The notes under the pieces are model-generated. The model did no database searches, had not been told where the DNA came from, and saw only the letters and a list, made by a program, of their open reading frames with translations. From positions 1-8,827 of the forward strand of contig JANLGZ010000023.1 of the NCBI GenBank assembly GCA_024653905.1: a stretch of DNA of 8,827 bases, given 5' to 3'. This document shows positions 1-5,817 of this stretch, one piece after another. Each line of letters begins with the position of its first letter. Position 1 is the stretch's first letter. A program made the position numbers and the translations under genes. Source of the stretch: an archaeon. Lineage in GTDB: Archaea; Iainarchaeota; Iainarchaeia; Iainarchaeales; Iainarchaeaceae.

Positions 1-101
1 TTGAAGTAAACCGAAGCCCTGGCTTTAAAGCATTTGAAAGTTTAGGTTATAATCTTGCTGAAAAGATTGTTGTGTATTTGGAAGAAAAAACCAAAAAATG
101 A
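1..101 (+). CDS. C-terminal end of a RimK-type ATP-grasp ligase (partial, 5' end outside window)
   Basis: The frame beginning at base 3 is open to a TGA at 99-101 and gives 32 residues starting EVNRSPGFKAFESLGYN and ending in a Lys-rich tail. This matches the last segment of RimK-family ATP-grasp ligases, where an E-V-N-x-S-P-G-x-x-x-x-E strand and loop supplies the metal-binding Glu and Asn of the active site and a closing helix follows. Family members add glutamate or another amino acid to the C-terminus or side chain of a protein or cofactor (ribosomal protein S6, tetrahydromethanopterin, F420, LysW). The substrate cannot be told from this fragment. Bases 1-2 (tt) would complete a preceding Phe or similar residue. 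A short T-run at about 119-124 may end the transcript. The family call rests on one motif, but it is a characteristic one. Confidence 0.7.
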   Translation, partial: EVNRSPGFKAFESLGYNLAEKIVVYLEEKTKK

Positions 102-140
102 TTATTCTTATTTTGAGCCTTTTTGTGGACTCTTGAATTC

Positions 141-176
141 AAAATAAAAAAGTAGAAGTTGGCCCCCGAAGGGACC
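141..176 (-). terminator. UUCG-capped hairpin followed by T-runs, likely 3' end of the zinc-ribbon transcript
   Basis: Read on the - strand, GGTCCC-TTCG-GGGGCC (bases 176 down to 161) forms a six-pair stem with one G-U pair and a very stable UUCG loop. After nine bases come T6-A-T4 (bases 151 to 141). It lies 41 bases past the stop of the zinc-ribbon gene. On the + strand the stem has a C/A mismatch, so the - strand reading is favoured. Archaea mainly terminate on oligo-T, so the hairpin could instead protect the RNA 3' end. Confidence 0.5.
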
Positions 177-217
177 GTTGTTAAAATACACCAATTTTTT
201 TTAGAAAAACTGTAAAT

Positions 218-385
218 TTAATAGTTGTTTCTTGGTGGTCTGTGTTTTTGGTAGCAATCTCTGCAGTAGACTGGTCTGTCGTCTGCTGGTTTAAAAGGCA
301 CTTCAGTTTCCTTACCACAATCTGAGCAAGTTGCTTTGTGCATTTCTCTAGATCCGCCGCCAAATTTGTTGTCGTTAAATCCCAT
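218..385 (-). CDS. Small CxxC-x17-CxxC zinc-ribbon protein, 55 aa
   Basis: ATG at 385-383, TAA at 220-218. The 55-residue product starts with a Gly/Asn-rich tail (MGFNDNKFGGGSREMHKAT) and then has C20-SD-C23, seventeen residues, and C41-RD-C44, ending RPPRNNY. Four Cys in two CxxC pairs with exactly 17 residues between them, and the segment RPVYCRDCY, match the small zinc-ribbon family known as the CxxC-x17-CxxC domain. Its biochemical role is not established; zinc binding is expected from the Cys pattern. The basic, glycine-containing ends would suit nucleic acid or ribosome contact, but that is inference. An AGGAG (complement of 396-400) lies ten bases upstream of the start. The gene stands alone, divergent from hicBA and convergent with the RimK-like gene. 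A longer overlapping open frame on the same strand ending at 181 is out of phase with these cysteines. Confidence 0.85.
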   Translation of the reverse strand: MGFNDNKFGGGSREMHKATCSDCGKETEVPFKPADDRPVYCRDCYQKHRPPRNNY

Positions 386-414
386 TTTAAATTCTCTCCT
401 GTTCCTTGTTTTTT

Positions 415-424
415 TTTATTAAAA
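415..424 (-). promoter_or_regulatory. Possible TATA box of the zinc-ribbon gene
   Basis: On the - strand this reads TTTTAATAAA, about 30-40 bases upstream of the ATG at 385, inside a longer A-run. The expected start of transcription, near 394, would fall at the end of the AGGAG at 396-400. The box and that ribosome binding site are therefore not fully compatible, and one of the two calls may be wrong. Confidence 0.3.
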
Positions 425-427
425 CCG

Positions 428-476
428 GTAAAACATTGAATTATTATGAATAATCCATTGCTTTTGCCTGTTTTAC
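428..476. repeat. Nested inverted repeats between the zinc-ribbon gene and hicBA
   Basis: An outer pair, GTAAAAC at 428-434 and GTTTTAC at 470-476, encloses an inner pair, ATTATT at 440-445 and AATAAT at 449-454. Both pairs are perfect. The wider gap between the genes (386-670) is AT-rich to about base 590 and holds no other credible gene. Such a site could bind a regulator or fold in RNA, but AT-rich DNA yields short inverted repeats easily by chance. Confidence 0.25.
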
Positions 477-496
477 TTCATAATCCTCTTTGAAGC

Positions 497-508
497 TTAA
501 TATAAAGG
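497..508 (+). promoter_or_regulatory. Candidate TATA element upstream of hicBA
   Basis: TTAATATAAAGG is the best TATA-like element in the AT-rich part of the hicB upstream region. A second candidate, TTTAAAAATTAAAAAT at about 555-571, and a third, TTTATATTG near 646-654, also exist. The third is so close to the start that transcription would begin at or inside the ATG. I cannot decide between them. Confidence 0.25.
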
Positions 509-594
509 TATGTTTTTTATGGGGCTTGTTTAAAAAGTTCTAATGCGAATTTTTGTTTAAAAATTAAAAATAAGGAACATATATTGAGTAAATT

Positions 595-605
595 CCGCAC
601 CGGCA
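595..605. repeat. 11-base direct repeat, left copy, flanking the hicBA island
   Basis: CCGCACCGGCA occurs here and again at 1348-1358 in the same orientation. The left copy sits where the sequence changes from AT-rich to clearly GC-richer, upstream of hicB. Two identical GC-rich 11-mers 753 bases apart in AT-rich DNA are unlikely but not impossible by chance. Confidence 0.4.
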
Positions 606-657
606 ATGTGGTCTCATTTGGTTTTTATTCTGTAGTCGGGATATGTTTATATTGTTC

Positions 658-663
658 AGGAGG
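658..663 (+). promoter_or_regulatory. Strong Shine-Dalgarno site that sets the hicB start
   Basis: AGGAGG lies seven bases before the ATG at 671. It selects this ATG over the upstream in-frame TTG at 584 and the next ATG at 677. It is the clearest ribosome binding site in the window. Confidence 0.75.
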
Positions 664-670
664 CAGAATT

Positions 671-901
671 ATGGTTATGAGGAAAAAAGTGTATAATTTC
701 GTGGTTCTCGTGGAGCAGGATGCCAGCGGCTGGTTTGTTGCAAGGGTTCCTGATATCCAGGGCTGCCAGACACAGGGAAAAACTGTTGAACAGGCTCTTG
801 AAAGGGTGAAGGAAGCCATTCAGGTTTGTGTCGAGGTGGATAAGATAAGGCCTTCTGACATGAGGTTTGTGGGTCTGCAAAATGTCCAGGTAAGGGTCTG
901 A
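671..901 (+). CDS. hicB: HicB-type antitoxin, short form, 76 aa
   Basis: HicB antitoxins bind the HicA mRNA interferase and block it. The 76-residue product has the HicB core: a first strand (YNFVVLVEQD, residues 8-17), the turn G-W-F-V-A-R-V-P-D (20-28) with the diagnostic PDIQGCQTQG loop (28-37), then a helix T-V-E-Q-A-L-E-R-V-K-E-A-I (38-50). Residues after 55 are a short tail ending VQVRV. It lacks the extra C-terminal HTH or ribbon-helix-helix domain of long HicB proteins, so any autoregulation would need HicA, the short tail or another factor. The start is fixed by AGGAGG seven bases upstream; the frame is open back to a TTG at 584, but that extension has no family match. Its stop lies five bases before hicA. 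Base composition is GC-richer than the purine genes, suggesting acquisition. Confidence 0.88.
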   Translation: MVMRKKVYNFVVLVEQDASGWFVARVPDIQGCQTQGKTVEQALERVKEAIQVCVEVDKIRPSDMRFVGLQNVQVRV

Positions 902-906
902 TTGTT

Positions 907-1140
907 TTGGCGAGGCTGCCGCGGGTTTCCGGCAAGGAAATGTGCAAACTGCTTGAAAAGATAGGTTTCAAAAGAGTTCATCAGGTCGGCAGCCATATAA
1001 GGTATGTCCACGGGGATGGCAGGAGGACTGTTGTCGCGGTTCACGGCAATGAGGAACTCGGAATAGGAGTTTTTAAGGAAATACTCAATCAGGCGGGTCT
1101 GTCAAGACGGGATTACGAAAAACTTCGGAAAAAATTATGA
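907..1140 (+). CDS. hicA: HicA-type mRNA interferase toxin, 77 aa
   Basis: HicA toxins have a double-stranded-RNA-binding-like fold and cleave mRNA during growth arrest. The product opens with LPRVSGKEMCKLLEKIGF (residues 4-21), the typical HicA first helix, followed by G28-S29-H30 with the expected catalytic His30, then the strand DGRRTVVAVHGNEEL and the closing segment KEILNQAGLSRRDYEKL. All expected parts are present and the length is normal, so the toxin looks intact. The start is a TTG; the first in-frame ATG is at residue 12 and would cut off part of the first helix, so the TTG is preferred. AAGGG at 892-896 inside the end of hicB can serve as the ribosome site. Antitoxin-first order with a five-base gap indicates one transcript. 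Confidence 0.9.
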   Translation: MARLPRVSGKEMCKLLEKIGFKRVHQVGSHIRYVHGDGRRTVVAVHGNEELGIGVFKEILNQAGLSRRDYEKLRKKL

Positions 1141-1175
1141 TTATCTTAATTCACAGGTTACTGCTATTCTTGTGT

Positions 1176-1198
1176 GAATAATATTTTAAAAATTATTC
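1176..1198. terminator. AT-rich near-palindrome, possible terminator for convergent transcripts
   Basis: GAATAAT (1176-1182) and ATTATTC (1192-1198) form a perfect seven-base inverted repeat with a nine-base A/T centre. It lies 36 bases after the hicA stop, with a T6 run further on at 1222-1227. The stem is all A/T but one pair, so it would be weak as RNA. Confidence 0.3.
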
Positions 1199-1347
1199 CT
1201 TATCCAAATCAGCATCATCTGTTTTTTGTTATTGTAATTGTCATTCGTTCCTCGGCTATTGAGGTGTAGCCCGTTCTGCTGCTATCTCCTAAATTTATGT
1301 GTATAAACATTTGTGCGCTGAAACAAGGGATTAATTTTATTATTCTA

Positions 1348-1358
1348 CCGCACCGGCA
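1348..1358. repeat. 11-base direct repeat, right copy, flanking the hicBA island
   Basis: The same CCGCACCGGCA as at 595-605, same orientation. It sits close to the right edge of the GC-richer stretch, just before the AT-rich membrane protein gene. It is longer than most insertion-sequence target duplications, and no transposase or integrase gene is seen between the copies. Confidence 0.4.
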
Positions 1359-1383
1359 CTTAACCCCGCTTTGAAATCTAATT

Positions 1384-1995
1384 TTAATGCTCAAGTACAA
1401 GCTTATTTATAGGTGTTTTTGTTTCTGGCTTTTTAGCAATGAAAGCAATAGCTCTCAAAAGTATTACTGCCAGAACGAATATTATTGCTATTTGCCCTGT
1501 CAATCTTCCAAGGAAAACTCCTTCTTCAAGAAGAATAATGTGAAAAAGCACCATGGTCATTGCAAGATAACCAAGTCTTTGAAGCATTTTCCAGTTTTCA
1601 TAACCTAACTTTTCAAGCCACTTTGAGGTTGAGGTTAATGCCATTAGTGTAAAAATTACAAATGCTATTCCTGCAACTACTATTGAAACAACATCTCCAA
1701 GAAATACTTCTGAAGGGTTTTCAAGAAGAATAGGTACAACCATCATCAAATGCAGTGCGGCAAGACCAAAACCGATTATTCCGAGTGGTCTTCGCATTTC
1801 CAATATATTTTTCCATTTTGGAACAAACCTAGCTATTGGTCCCATGAGTGCGGATAAACCAATAATTACTGTTGCAGAGAAAGCTACAATTGCGTTTAAG
1901 AAACTCAGGCTTAAGGGCCTTGCGCTGAAAATAAGATAATACCAAGCAAATGCGAGTATTACAAGTGCGGAAAGTATGTATGCTCGTTTTTTCAT
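1384..1995 (-). CDS. Six-helix membrane protein of the MsrQ/ferric-reductase-like type, 203 aa
   Basis: The product has six likely membrane helices, at about residues 5-25, 29-51, 71-90, 100-122, 138-155 and 166-187. Between them are segments resembling MsrQ (YedZ), the haem-binding membrane subunit that passes electrons to the methionine sulfoxide reductase MsrP: RRPLGIIGFGLAALHL before and in helix 3, ALTSTSKWLEKLG after helix 4, and WKMLQRLGYL into helix 5, followed by H152. His82 and His152 match two haem-ligand positions. The usual L-H-R-L motif is L-Q-R-L here, putting Gln139 where a third His is expected. The ATG at 1995 is preferred; the frame extends to a TTG at 2040, but that would overlap the upstream gene and adds a polar tail. 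It starts 28 bases after the upstream stop, so it is likely co-transcribed with that gene. No MsrP-like gene is in view. Electron partner and substrate are unknown. Confidence 0.65.
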   Translation of the reverse strand: MKKRAYILSALVILAFAWYYLIFSARPLSLSFLNAIVAFSATVIIGLSALMGPIARFVPKWKNILEMRRPLGIIGFGLAALHLMMVVPILLENPSEVFLGDVVSIVVAGIAFVIFTLMALTSTSKWLEKLGYENWKMLQRLGYLAMTMVLFHIILLEEGVFLGRLTGQIAIIFVLAVILLRAIAFIAKKPETKTPINKLVLEH

Positions 1996-2023
1996 GCAAA
2001 AATAAACGCTTTTCTTGTTTTTA

Positions 2024-2608
2024 TTATTTTGGGTTTTCAATTTTTGCAGGTTTTGTTACTAAAAAAACTGTTTTATTATCCAATCCTTCAGTAGTTCTTA
2101 AAAAACGGATAATATTTTCGTGTGTTTCTTCTCCAGAAAATCCAAAGGCCCTTAATTGTCGGATGCTGAAAGGGTGCATGCTGTAGTCAAATTCCATCAT
2201 CCTTGCGGTGACCTTGGCGGTTGATGAAAAATCTAGGTGGGTTGGTTTAATTATTTTTGTTATTTCTGCTGCAAGTCCATTTGGTATAAATTGAATATAT
2301 GGAGCGCTTGTTAATATTTCGTGTTTTATGGTGGCCCTATACTCTTCAAATTTACCTTTTTGAAAAAGTTTTGTCTCGTGTGCCTCGAGTTTTCGTAATG
2401 CATGCTGAAAAACATCTGCACCGCGGTACTTGTGATTAAGTTCTCTGTGTCCTCTTGTGAAATACCCTGATTTATGGCTATTAATCTTGAAATCAAATGC
2501 AGGTAAATAGTTATCAGGTGTATTGGTTCTTGAAAAATTATTATCTTTTTCAAATACACCTCCTATTGTGCGGGTAATTTCTCTTCGTTCTTTTCTTGCT
2601 TTAGGCAT
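2024..2608 (-). CDS. Uncharacterised protein, 194 aa
   Basis: I do not recognise this family. ATG at 2608, TAA at 2026-2024. The product is soluble-looking with no signal peptide, membrane helix or cysteine. The N-terminus is very basic (MPKARKERREITRT). The middle holds several His and aromatic residues (residues 40-62, including SGYF, RGHREL and NHKYRG) and an amphipathic stretch rich in Lys and Glu (65-98). The C-terminal part reads as alternating helices and strands (RQLRAFGF at about 150-157, a helix at 160-172, the strand TVFLVTK at 180-186). A TATA-like box sits about 28 bases upstream with no ribosome site, so translation is probably leaderless. The gene follows purQ on the same strand but has its own promoter, and it leads into the MsrQ-like gene. 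The coding frame looks real by length, spacing and promoter; function is open. Confidence 0.75.
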   Translation of the reverse strand: MPKARKERREITRTIGGVFEKDNNFSRTNTPDNYLPAFDFKINSHKSGYFTRGHRELNHKYRGADVFQHALRKLEAHETKLFQKGKFEEYRATIKHEILTSAPYIQFIPNGLAAEITKIIKPTHLDFSSTAKVTARMMEFDYSMHPFSIRQLRAFGFSGEETHENIIRFLRTTEGLDNKTVFLVTKPAKIENPK

Positions 2609-2630
2609 ATAAAAATAATTAGCTGTGTGG

Positions 2631-2642
2631 GTATTTATATGT
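2631..2642 (-). promoter_or_regulatory. TATA box for the 194-aa protein gene (leaderless)
   Basis: On the - strand ACATATAAATAC lies between the purQ stop and the ATG at 2608. Its centre is about 28 bases from the ATG, so transcription should start at or a few bases before the start codon. No Shine-Dalgarno motif is present. This separates the downstream pair of genes from the purine operon. Confidence 0.6.
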
Positions 2643-2662
2643 GAGGATTATGAATACTGGGT

Positions 2663-3406
2663 TTACTTTTTCAAATACTCAAAAGCATTTCTGAAAATAC
2701 GCATTCCTTCACCTTCATCGCTAATTTTTCCAAAGGAAGAATTAGGTGCGTTGATTCCGAACAGATTTCTTTCTGGGTGAGGCATTAAACCCAAAACTCT
2801 TCCTGATTCATCGCAGATTCCTGCAATATCATCTTTTGAACCATTAGGATTTTTCACATACTTGAAAACAACCTGCTGATTCTCATAAAGCTTTTCAAGA
2901 ACTGCTTTATTTTCAACAACAAACTTTCCTTCTCCATGAGCAATAGGGCAGTTTAGTTCATCAATTCCCTCAGCAAATATGCTTTTTGTATTCTGCTTTT
3001 TGAGTTTAATCCATCTGCATTGAAAACCAAGAGGATTATTAAGAGTAAGTGTAACTGATTGTTCTTTGTAATTATTTCCAAAACCCGGTAAAATTCCTGC
3101 TTTTACAAGAACCTGAAAACCATTGCAAATTCCCATGACCAAATTTCCTTTTTCAATAAACTCAGGAGCCTCATTGCTTAATTTGTAAAGCAATTTGTTT
3201 GCAAATACTTTTCCTGAACCAAGATAATCACCAGCACTAAACCCTCCTGGAATTCCCAACAATTGATAATCTGAAAGTTTTTTCTTTTTGGAAATTAGTT
3301 CGTTTACATGAACATTTTCTGTTTCAAAGCCTGCTTTTTTCAAAGCAAACTCTAATTCATAATCGCAATTTGTTCCCGCTGCACGTAATACAATTGCTTT
3401 AATCAT
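2663..3406 (-). CDS. purQ: FGAM synthase glutaminase subunit PurQ, 247 aa
   Basis: PurQ releases ammonia from glutamine and hands it to PurL for the conversion of FGAR to FGAM in purine synthesis. The sequence is a class I glutamine amidotransferase: it starts MIKAIVLRAAGTNCDYE, has the PurQ motif GIPGGFSAGDYLGSG (about residues 51-65), the nucleophile elbow MGICNGFQVL with Cys94, the AHGEGKF segment (156-162) and the MPHPERN motif with His210 and Glu212 completing the catalytic triad. The length is near the upper side of normal for PurQ. The frame continues upstream to a TTG at 3421, but the ATG at 3406 aligns with family starts and lies 26 bases after the purL stop. It is the third gene of the PurS-like/purL/purQ run. 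Confidence 0.96.
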   Translation of the reverse strand: MIKAIVLRAAGTNCDYELEFALKKAGFETENVHVNELISKKKKLSDYQLLGIPGGFSAGDYLGSGKVFANKLLYKLSNEAPEFIEKGNLVMGICNGFQVLVKAGILPGFGNNYKEQSVTLTLNNPLGFQCRWIKLKKQNTKSIFAEGIDELNCPIAHGEGKFVVENKAVLEKLYENQQVVFKYVKNPNGSKDDIAGICDESGRVLGLMPHPERNLFGINAPNSSFGKISDEGEGMRIFRNAFEYLKK

Positions 3407-3432
3407 TTCTTTCACATCCAAATTTTTTCATC

Positions 3433-5817
3433 TTACCAACCCAAAGTTTTTTTCCAAGCTCTTTTCAAATCATCAATTCCTTCCTGCAAAACCTTATTTC
3501 CATTAAGACTATTAACAACAAGGCTTTTTCCGCAAATATTTCCTATTTCTGCAAAAGCTGTTCCTTGCATTGCTTCCTCAAATTCCTTTGTGTTCCCCGC
3601 GTCTACTTCAACAATAAACCTCGAATTTGATTCTGAAAATAAGACAAAATCATCCTGAATAATTTTTTCTCCAAGGGGGACTTTTTTCAAAAATATTTCT
3701 GCGCCTTTTCCTGAAGCAAAGCACATCTCAGAAACAGCTACTCCTATTCCTCCTTCACTACAATCATGTGCTGATAAAACTATTTTTTCATCAGATTTTT
3801 GTAAAGCCATTAGTTTTGATAATTTTGAAAATGTTTTGCGGGCTTTTTCAAACCTTACTTGTGGAACTTTTCCTTCCTTAGAATTCAAAAGTTTCGCATA
3901 ATGAGAGCCCCCTAATTCTGAATAAGTTTCTCCAATGATATAAATTGGGTTTCCTTCTTTTTTGAATGGCATTGAAACTTTTTTTCTTGAATCCTCGATA
4001 ATTCCAATTGCGGAAATCAATAATGTTCCTGGGATTGTTATTGTTTCTTTCCCTGTTGAGTATTCATTGTAAAGAGAATCTTTTCCTGAAATAAAAGGAA
4101 CATCAAATCCTTTTGAAGCATCATAACATCCCTTGCATGCTCGGATTAATTCTCCAAGTACTTTTGGTTTTTCTGGAGAACCCCATGAAAAATTATCTAA
4201 AATAGCGATTCTTTCAAAATCAGCACCAACACAAATCGCATTTCGCAAAGCTTCATCAATAACCGAACAAGCCATCCAGTAAGCATCCTTATCTGAGTAA
4301 TCAGGATTAATTCCGTTGGAAATAACCGTTCCTTTCCAGTCATCCAAAAGAGGTCTTACTATTGCCGCATCGCTTGGACCGTCATTTTCTTTTCCCGCAA
4401 ATGGTTTTCCAACAGTTCCGCCCTGTACCTCATGATCATAAGTCCTTACAGTTGTTTCTTTGGATGCGATATTAGGAAGACCTAAAAGTTTTTTCAAAGA
4501 ATCTCCGAGATTTTTATTTTCGGTTTTAATTTCTGTTTCATCAGGAGAATTCCATTTTGCTTCTAAATTTTTACAAGGAACTCCTGAATGCATAAAACTC
4601 ATTTCTAATTCTCCGACAAGTTTTTCTTCATAATAAAGTTCAAGTTTTTTCGTGTTTGTGAATTCTCCGATAATTGTGGCTTCTGTTCCTTCAATTTCAC
4701 AGATTTCTTTTAATTTTTCAAAGTTTTTCTTAGGAACCGCAAGAACCATTCTTTCCTGTGCTTCACTTATCCAGATTTCCCATGGTTCAAGACCCTTATA
4801 TTTTAAAGGTGCTTTTTCAAGGTTTACTTTTGCTCCAATTTCCTCACCCATTTCACCAACCGCGCTTGAAAAACCACCAGCTCCGCAATCTGTTATTGCA
4901 GTGTATAATCCCAAATCCCTTGCTTTGAGAATTGCATCCAGCATTTTCTTTTCCTCTATTGGATTTCCAATTTGAACAGCACTTGAGGAAGTGCTTTCAT
5001 TTAATTCAATAGATGAGAAAGTAGCTCCGTGAATTCCATCTCTTCCTGTTCTTCCTCCGACAGCAACTATTAAATCTCCTGAATTTGCTTTTTTGGTTTC
5101 CATTCCTTTAGGAATCAAACCCACAGTTCCGCAATAAACAAGCGGATTTCCTAAATATCGGTCATCAAATAAAATTGCTCCGTTCACTGTTGGAATTCCA
5201 ATTCTATTTCCATAATCTCTAACTCCCTGCCTTACTCCTTTGAAAATTCTTTTTGGATGTAAAATTCCTTTTGGAACTTTTTCTGCAGGGTAATTAGGGG
5301 GTGCAAAACAAAAAACATCAGTATTAGCAAAAGGCTTTGCTCCTAAACCAGCTCCAAGAACATCTCTTATTACTCCGCCGATTCCTGTGTTGGCGCCTCC
5401 ATAAGGATCTAGAGCGGATGGATGATTATGAGTTTCTGCTTTCATTGCAATATTATAATTATCATTGAATTTGATTATTCCAGCATTGTCAGTGAAAACT
5501 GAAACAAGCCATTTTTTTGTTGTTTCTTTTGTTGCTTTTTTGATATAACTTTTGTATAAACTATTAATTTCCTGGTTTTCTCCATTCTCAGTGTAATTTA
5601 TTTTTGCGTTGAATGTTTTGTGTTTGCAGTGCTCACTCCATGTTTGTGCAAGGGTTTCTAATTCAATCTGCTTTGGTTCTCTTCCTAAATTTTTAAAATG
5701 TGCTTGTATAATTTTCATTTCCTTGTTATCAAGTGACAAAAGCATTTCCTTGCTAATTTTTGCAAGTTCTTTTTCATTAAGTTCAAGAATTTTCATTTCA
5801 CTTGTATTTTTTGTCAT
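3433..5817 (-). CDS. purL: FGAM synthase catalytic subunit PurL, 794 aa
   Basis: PurL is the ATP-dependent synthetase subunit that converts FGAR plus ammonia to FGAM. Motifs in order: WSEHCKHKTF (residues 60-69, with the conserved His63), MKAETHNHPSALDPYGGA (125-142), GNRIGIPTVNG (203-213), GGRTGRDGIHGATFSS (254-269), ITDCGAGGFSSAVGEMGEE (308-326), then the second half-repeat with YDHEVQGGTVGKP (460-472), NGINPDYSDKDAYWMA (501-516), SGKDSL (577-582) and AHDCSEGGIGVAVSE (683-697). This is the small, two-repeat PurL that needs separate PurS and PurQ partners. At 794 residues it is somewhat longer than the usual 600-750. Its ATG at 5817 overlaps the TGA of the upstream PurS-like gene (ATGA), a sign of coupled translation. 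No frame breaks or missing motifs were seen. Confidence 0.97.
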   Translation of the reverse strand: MTKNTSEMKILELNEKELAKISKEMLLSLDNKEMKIIQAHFKNLGREPKQIELETLAQTWSEHCKHKTFNAKINYTENGENQEINSLYKSYIKKATKETTKKWLVSVFTDNAGIIKFNDNYNIAMKAETHNHPSALDPYGGANTGIGGVIRDVLGAGLGAKPFANTDVFCFAPPNYPAEKVPKGILHPKRIFKGVRQGVRDYGNRIGIPTVNGAILFDDRYLGNPLVYCGTVGLIPKGMETKKANSGDLIVAVGGRTGRDGIHGATFSSIELNESTSSSAVQIGNPIEEKKMLDAILKARDLGLYTAITDCGAGGFSSAVGEMGEEIGAKVNLEKAPLKYKGLEPWEIWISEAQERMVLAVPKKNFEKLKEICEIEGTEATIIGEFTNTKKLELYYEEKLVGELEMSFMHSGVPCKNLEAKWNSPDETEIKTENKNLGDSLKKLLGLPNIASKETTVRTYDHEVQGGTVGKPFAGKENDGPSDAAIVRPLLDDWKGTVISNGINPDYSDKDAYWMACSVIDEALRNAICVGADFERIAILDNFSWGSPEKPKVLGELIRACKGCYDASKGFDVPFISGKDSLYNEYSTGKETITIPGTLLISAIGIIEDSRKKVSMPFKKEGNPIYIIGETYSELGGSHYAKLLNSKEGKVPQVRFEKARKTFSKLSKLMALQKSDEKIVLSAHDCSEGGIGVAVSEMCFASGKGAEIFLKKVPLGEKIIQDDFVLFSESNSRFIVEVDAGNTKEFEEAMQGTAFAEIGNICGKSLVVNSLNGNKVLQEGIDDLKRAWKKTLGW

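Larger units (their letters stand above)
1141..1383. other. Non-coding gap between convergent hicA and the membrane protein gene
   Basis: No credible gene is visible in these 243 bases. An open frame on the - strand from 1400 to 1215 has no family look and overlaps the end of the membrane protein gene. The left part is AT-rich and carries an imperfect hairpin (ATTCACA 1149-1155 with TGTGAAT 1173-1179), a near-palindrome at 1176-1198 and a T6 run at 1222-1227. The right part, about 1240-1370, is GC-richer, like hicBA, and ends at the right copy of the 11-base repeat. It may be remnant DNA of the inserted segment. Confidence 0.5.

Noticed and set aside
181..363. 60-codon open frame on the - strand
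   Set aside because: It is out of phase with the CxxC-x17-CxxC protein at 218-385, which has a precise family pattern; this frame shows no pattern.
584..670. N-terminal extension of hicB from a TTG at 584
   Set aside because: The extra 29 residues have no HicB match, and a strong AGGAGG site points to the ATG at 671.
1201..1235. Possible C/D-box small RNA on the - strand
   Set aside because: A GATGATGC followed by CTGA looks like C and D boxes, but the C box does not fit the consensus and the two nearly overlap, leaving no guide region.
1215..1400. 61-codon open frame on the - strand in the hicA/membrane protein gap
   Set aside because: It overlaps the end of the membrane protein gene, has no recognisable features and no ribosome site or promoter at its start.
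1996..2040. TTG start at 2040 for the membrane protein
   Set aside because: It would overlap the upstream gene and adds a polar, Lys/Asn-rich stretch before the first helix; the ATG at 1995 is simpler.
3407..3421. TTG start at 3421 for purQ
   Set aside because: The family start aligns with the ATG at 3406; the extension adds five residues without support.
4652..4975. 107-codon open frame on the + strand inside purL
   Set aside because: It is antisense to clearly conserved PurL motifs and is low in complexity; a shadow frame.
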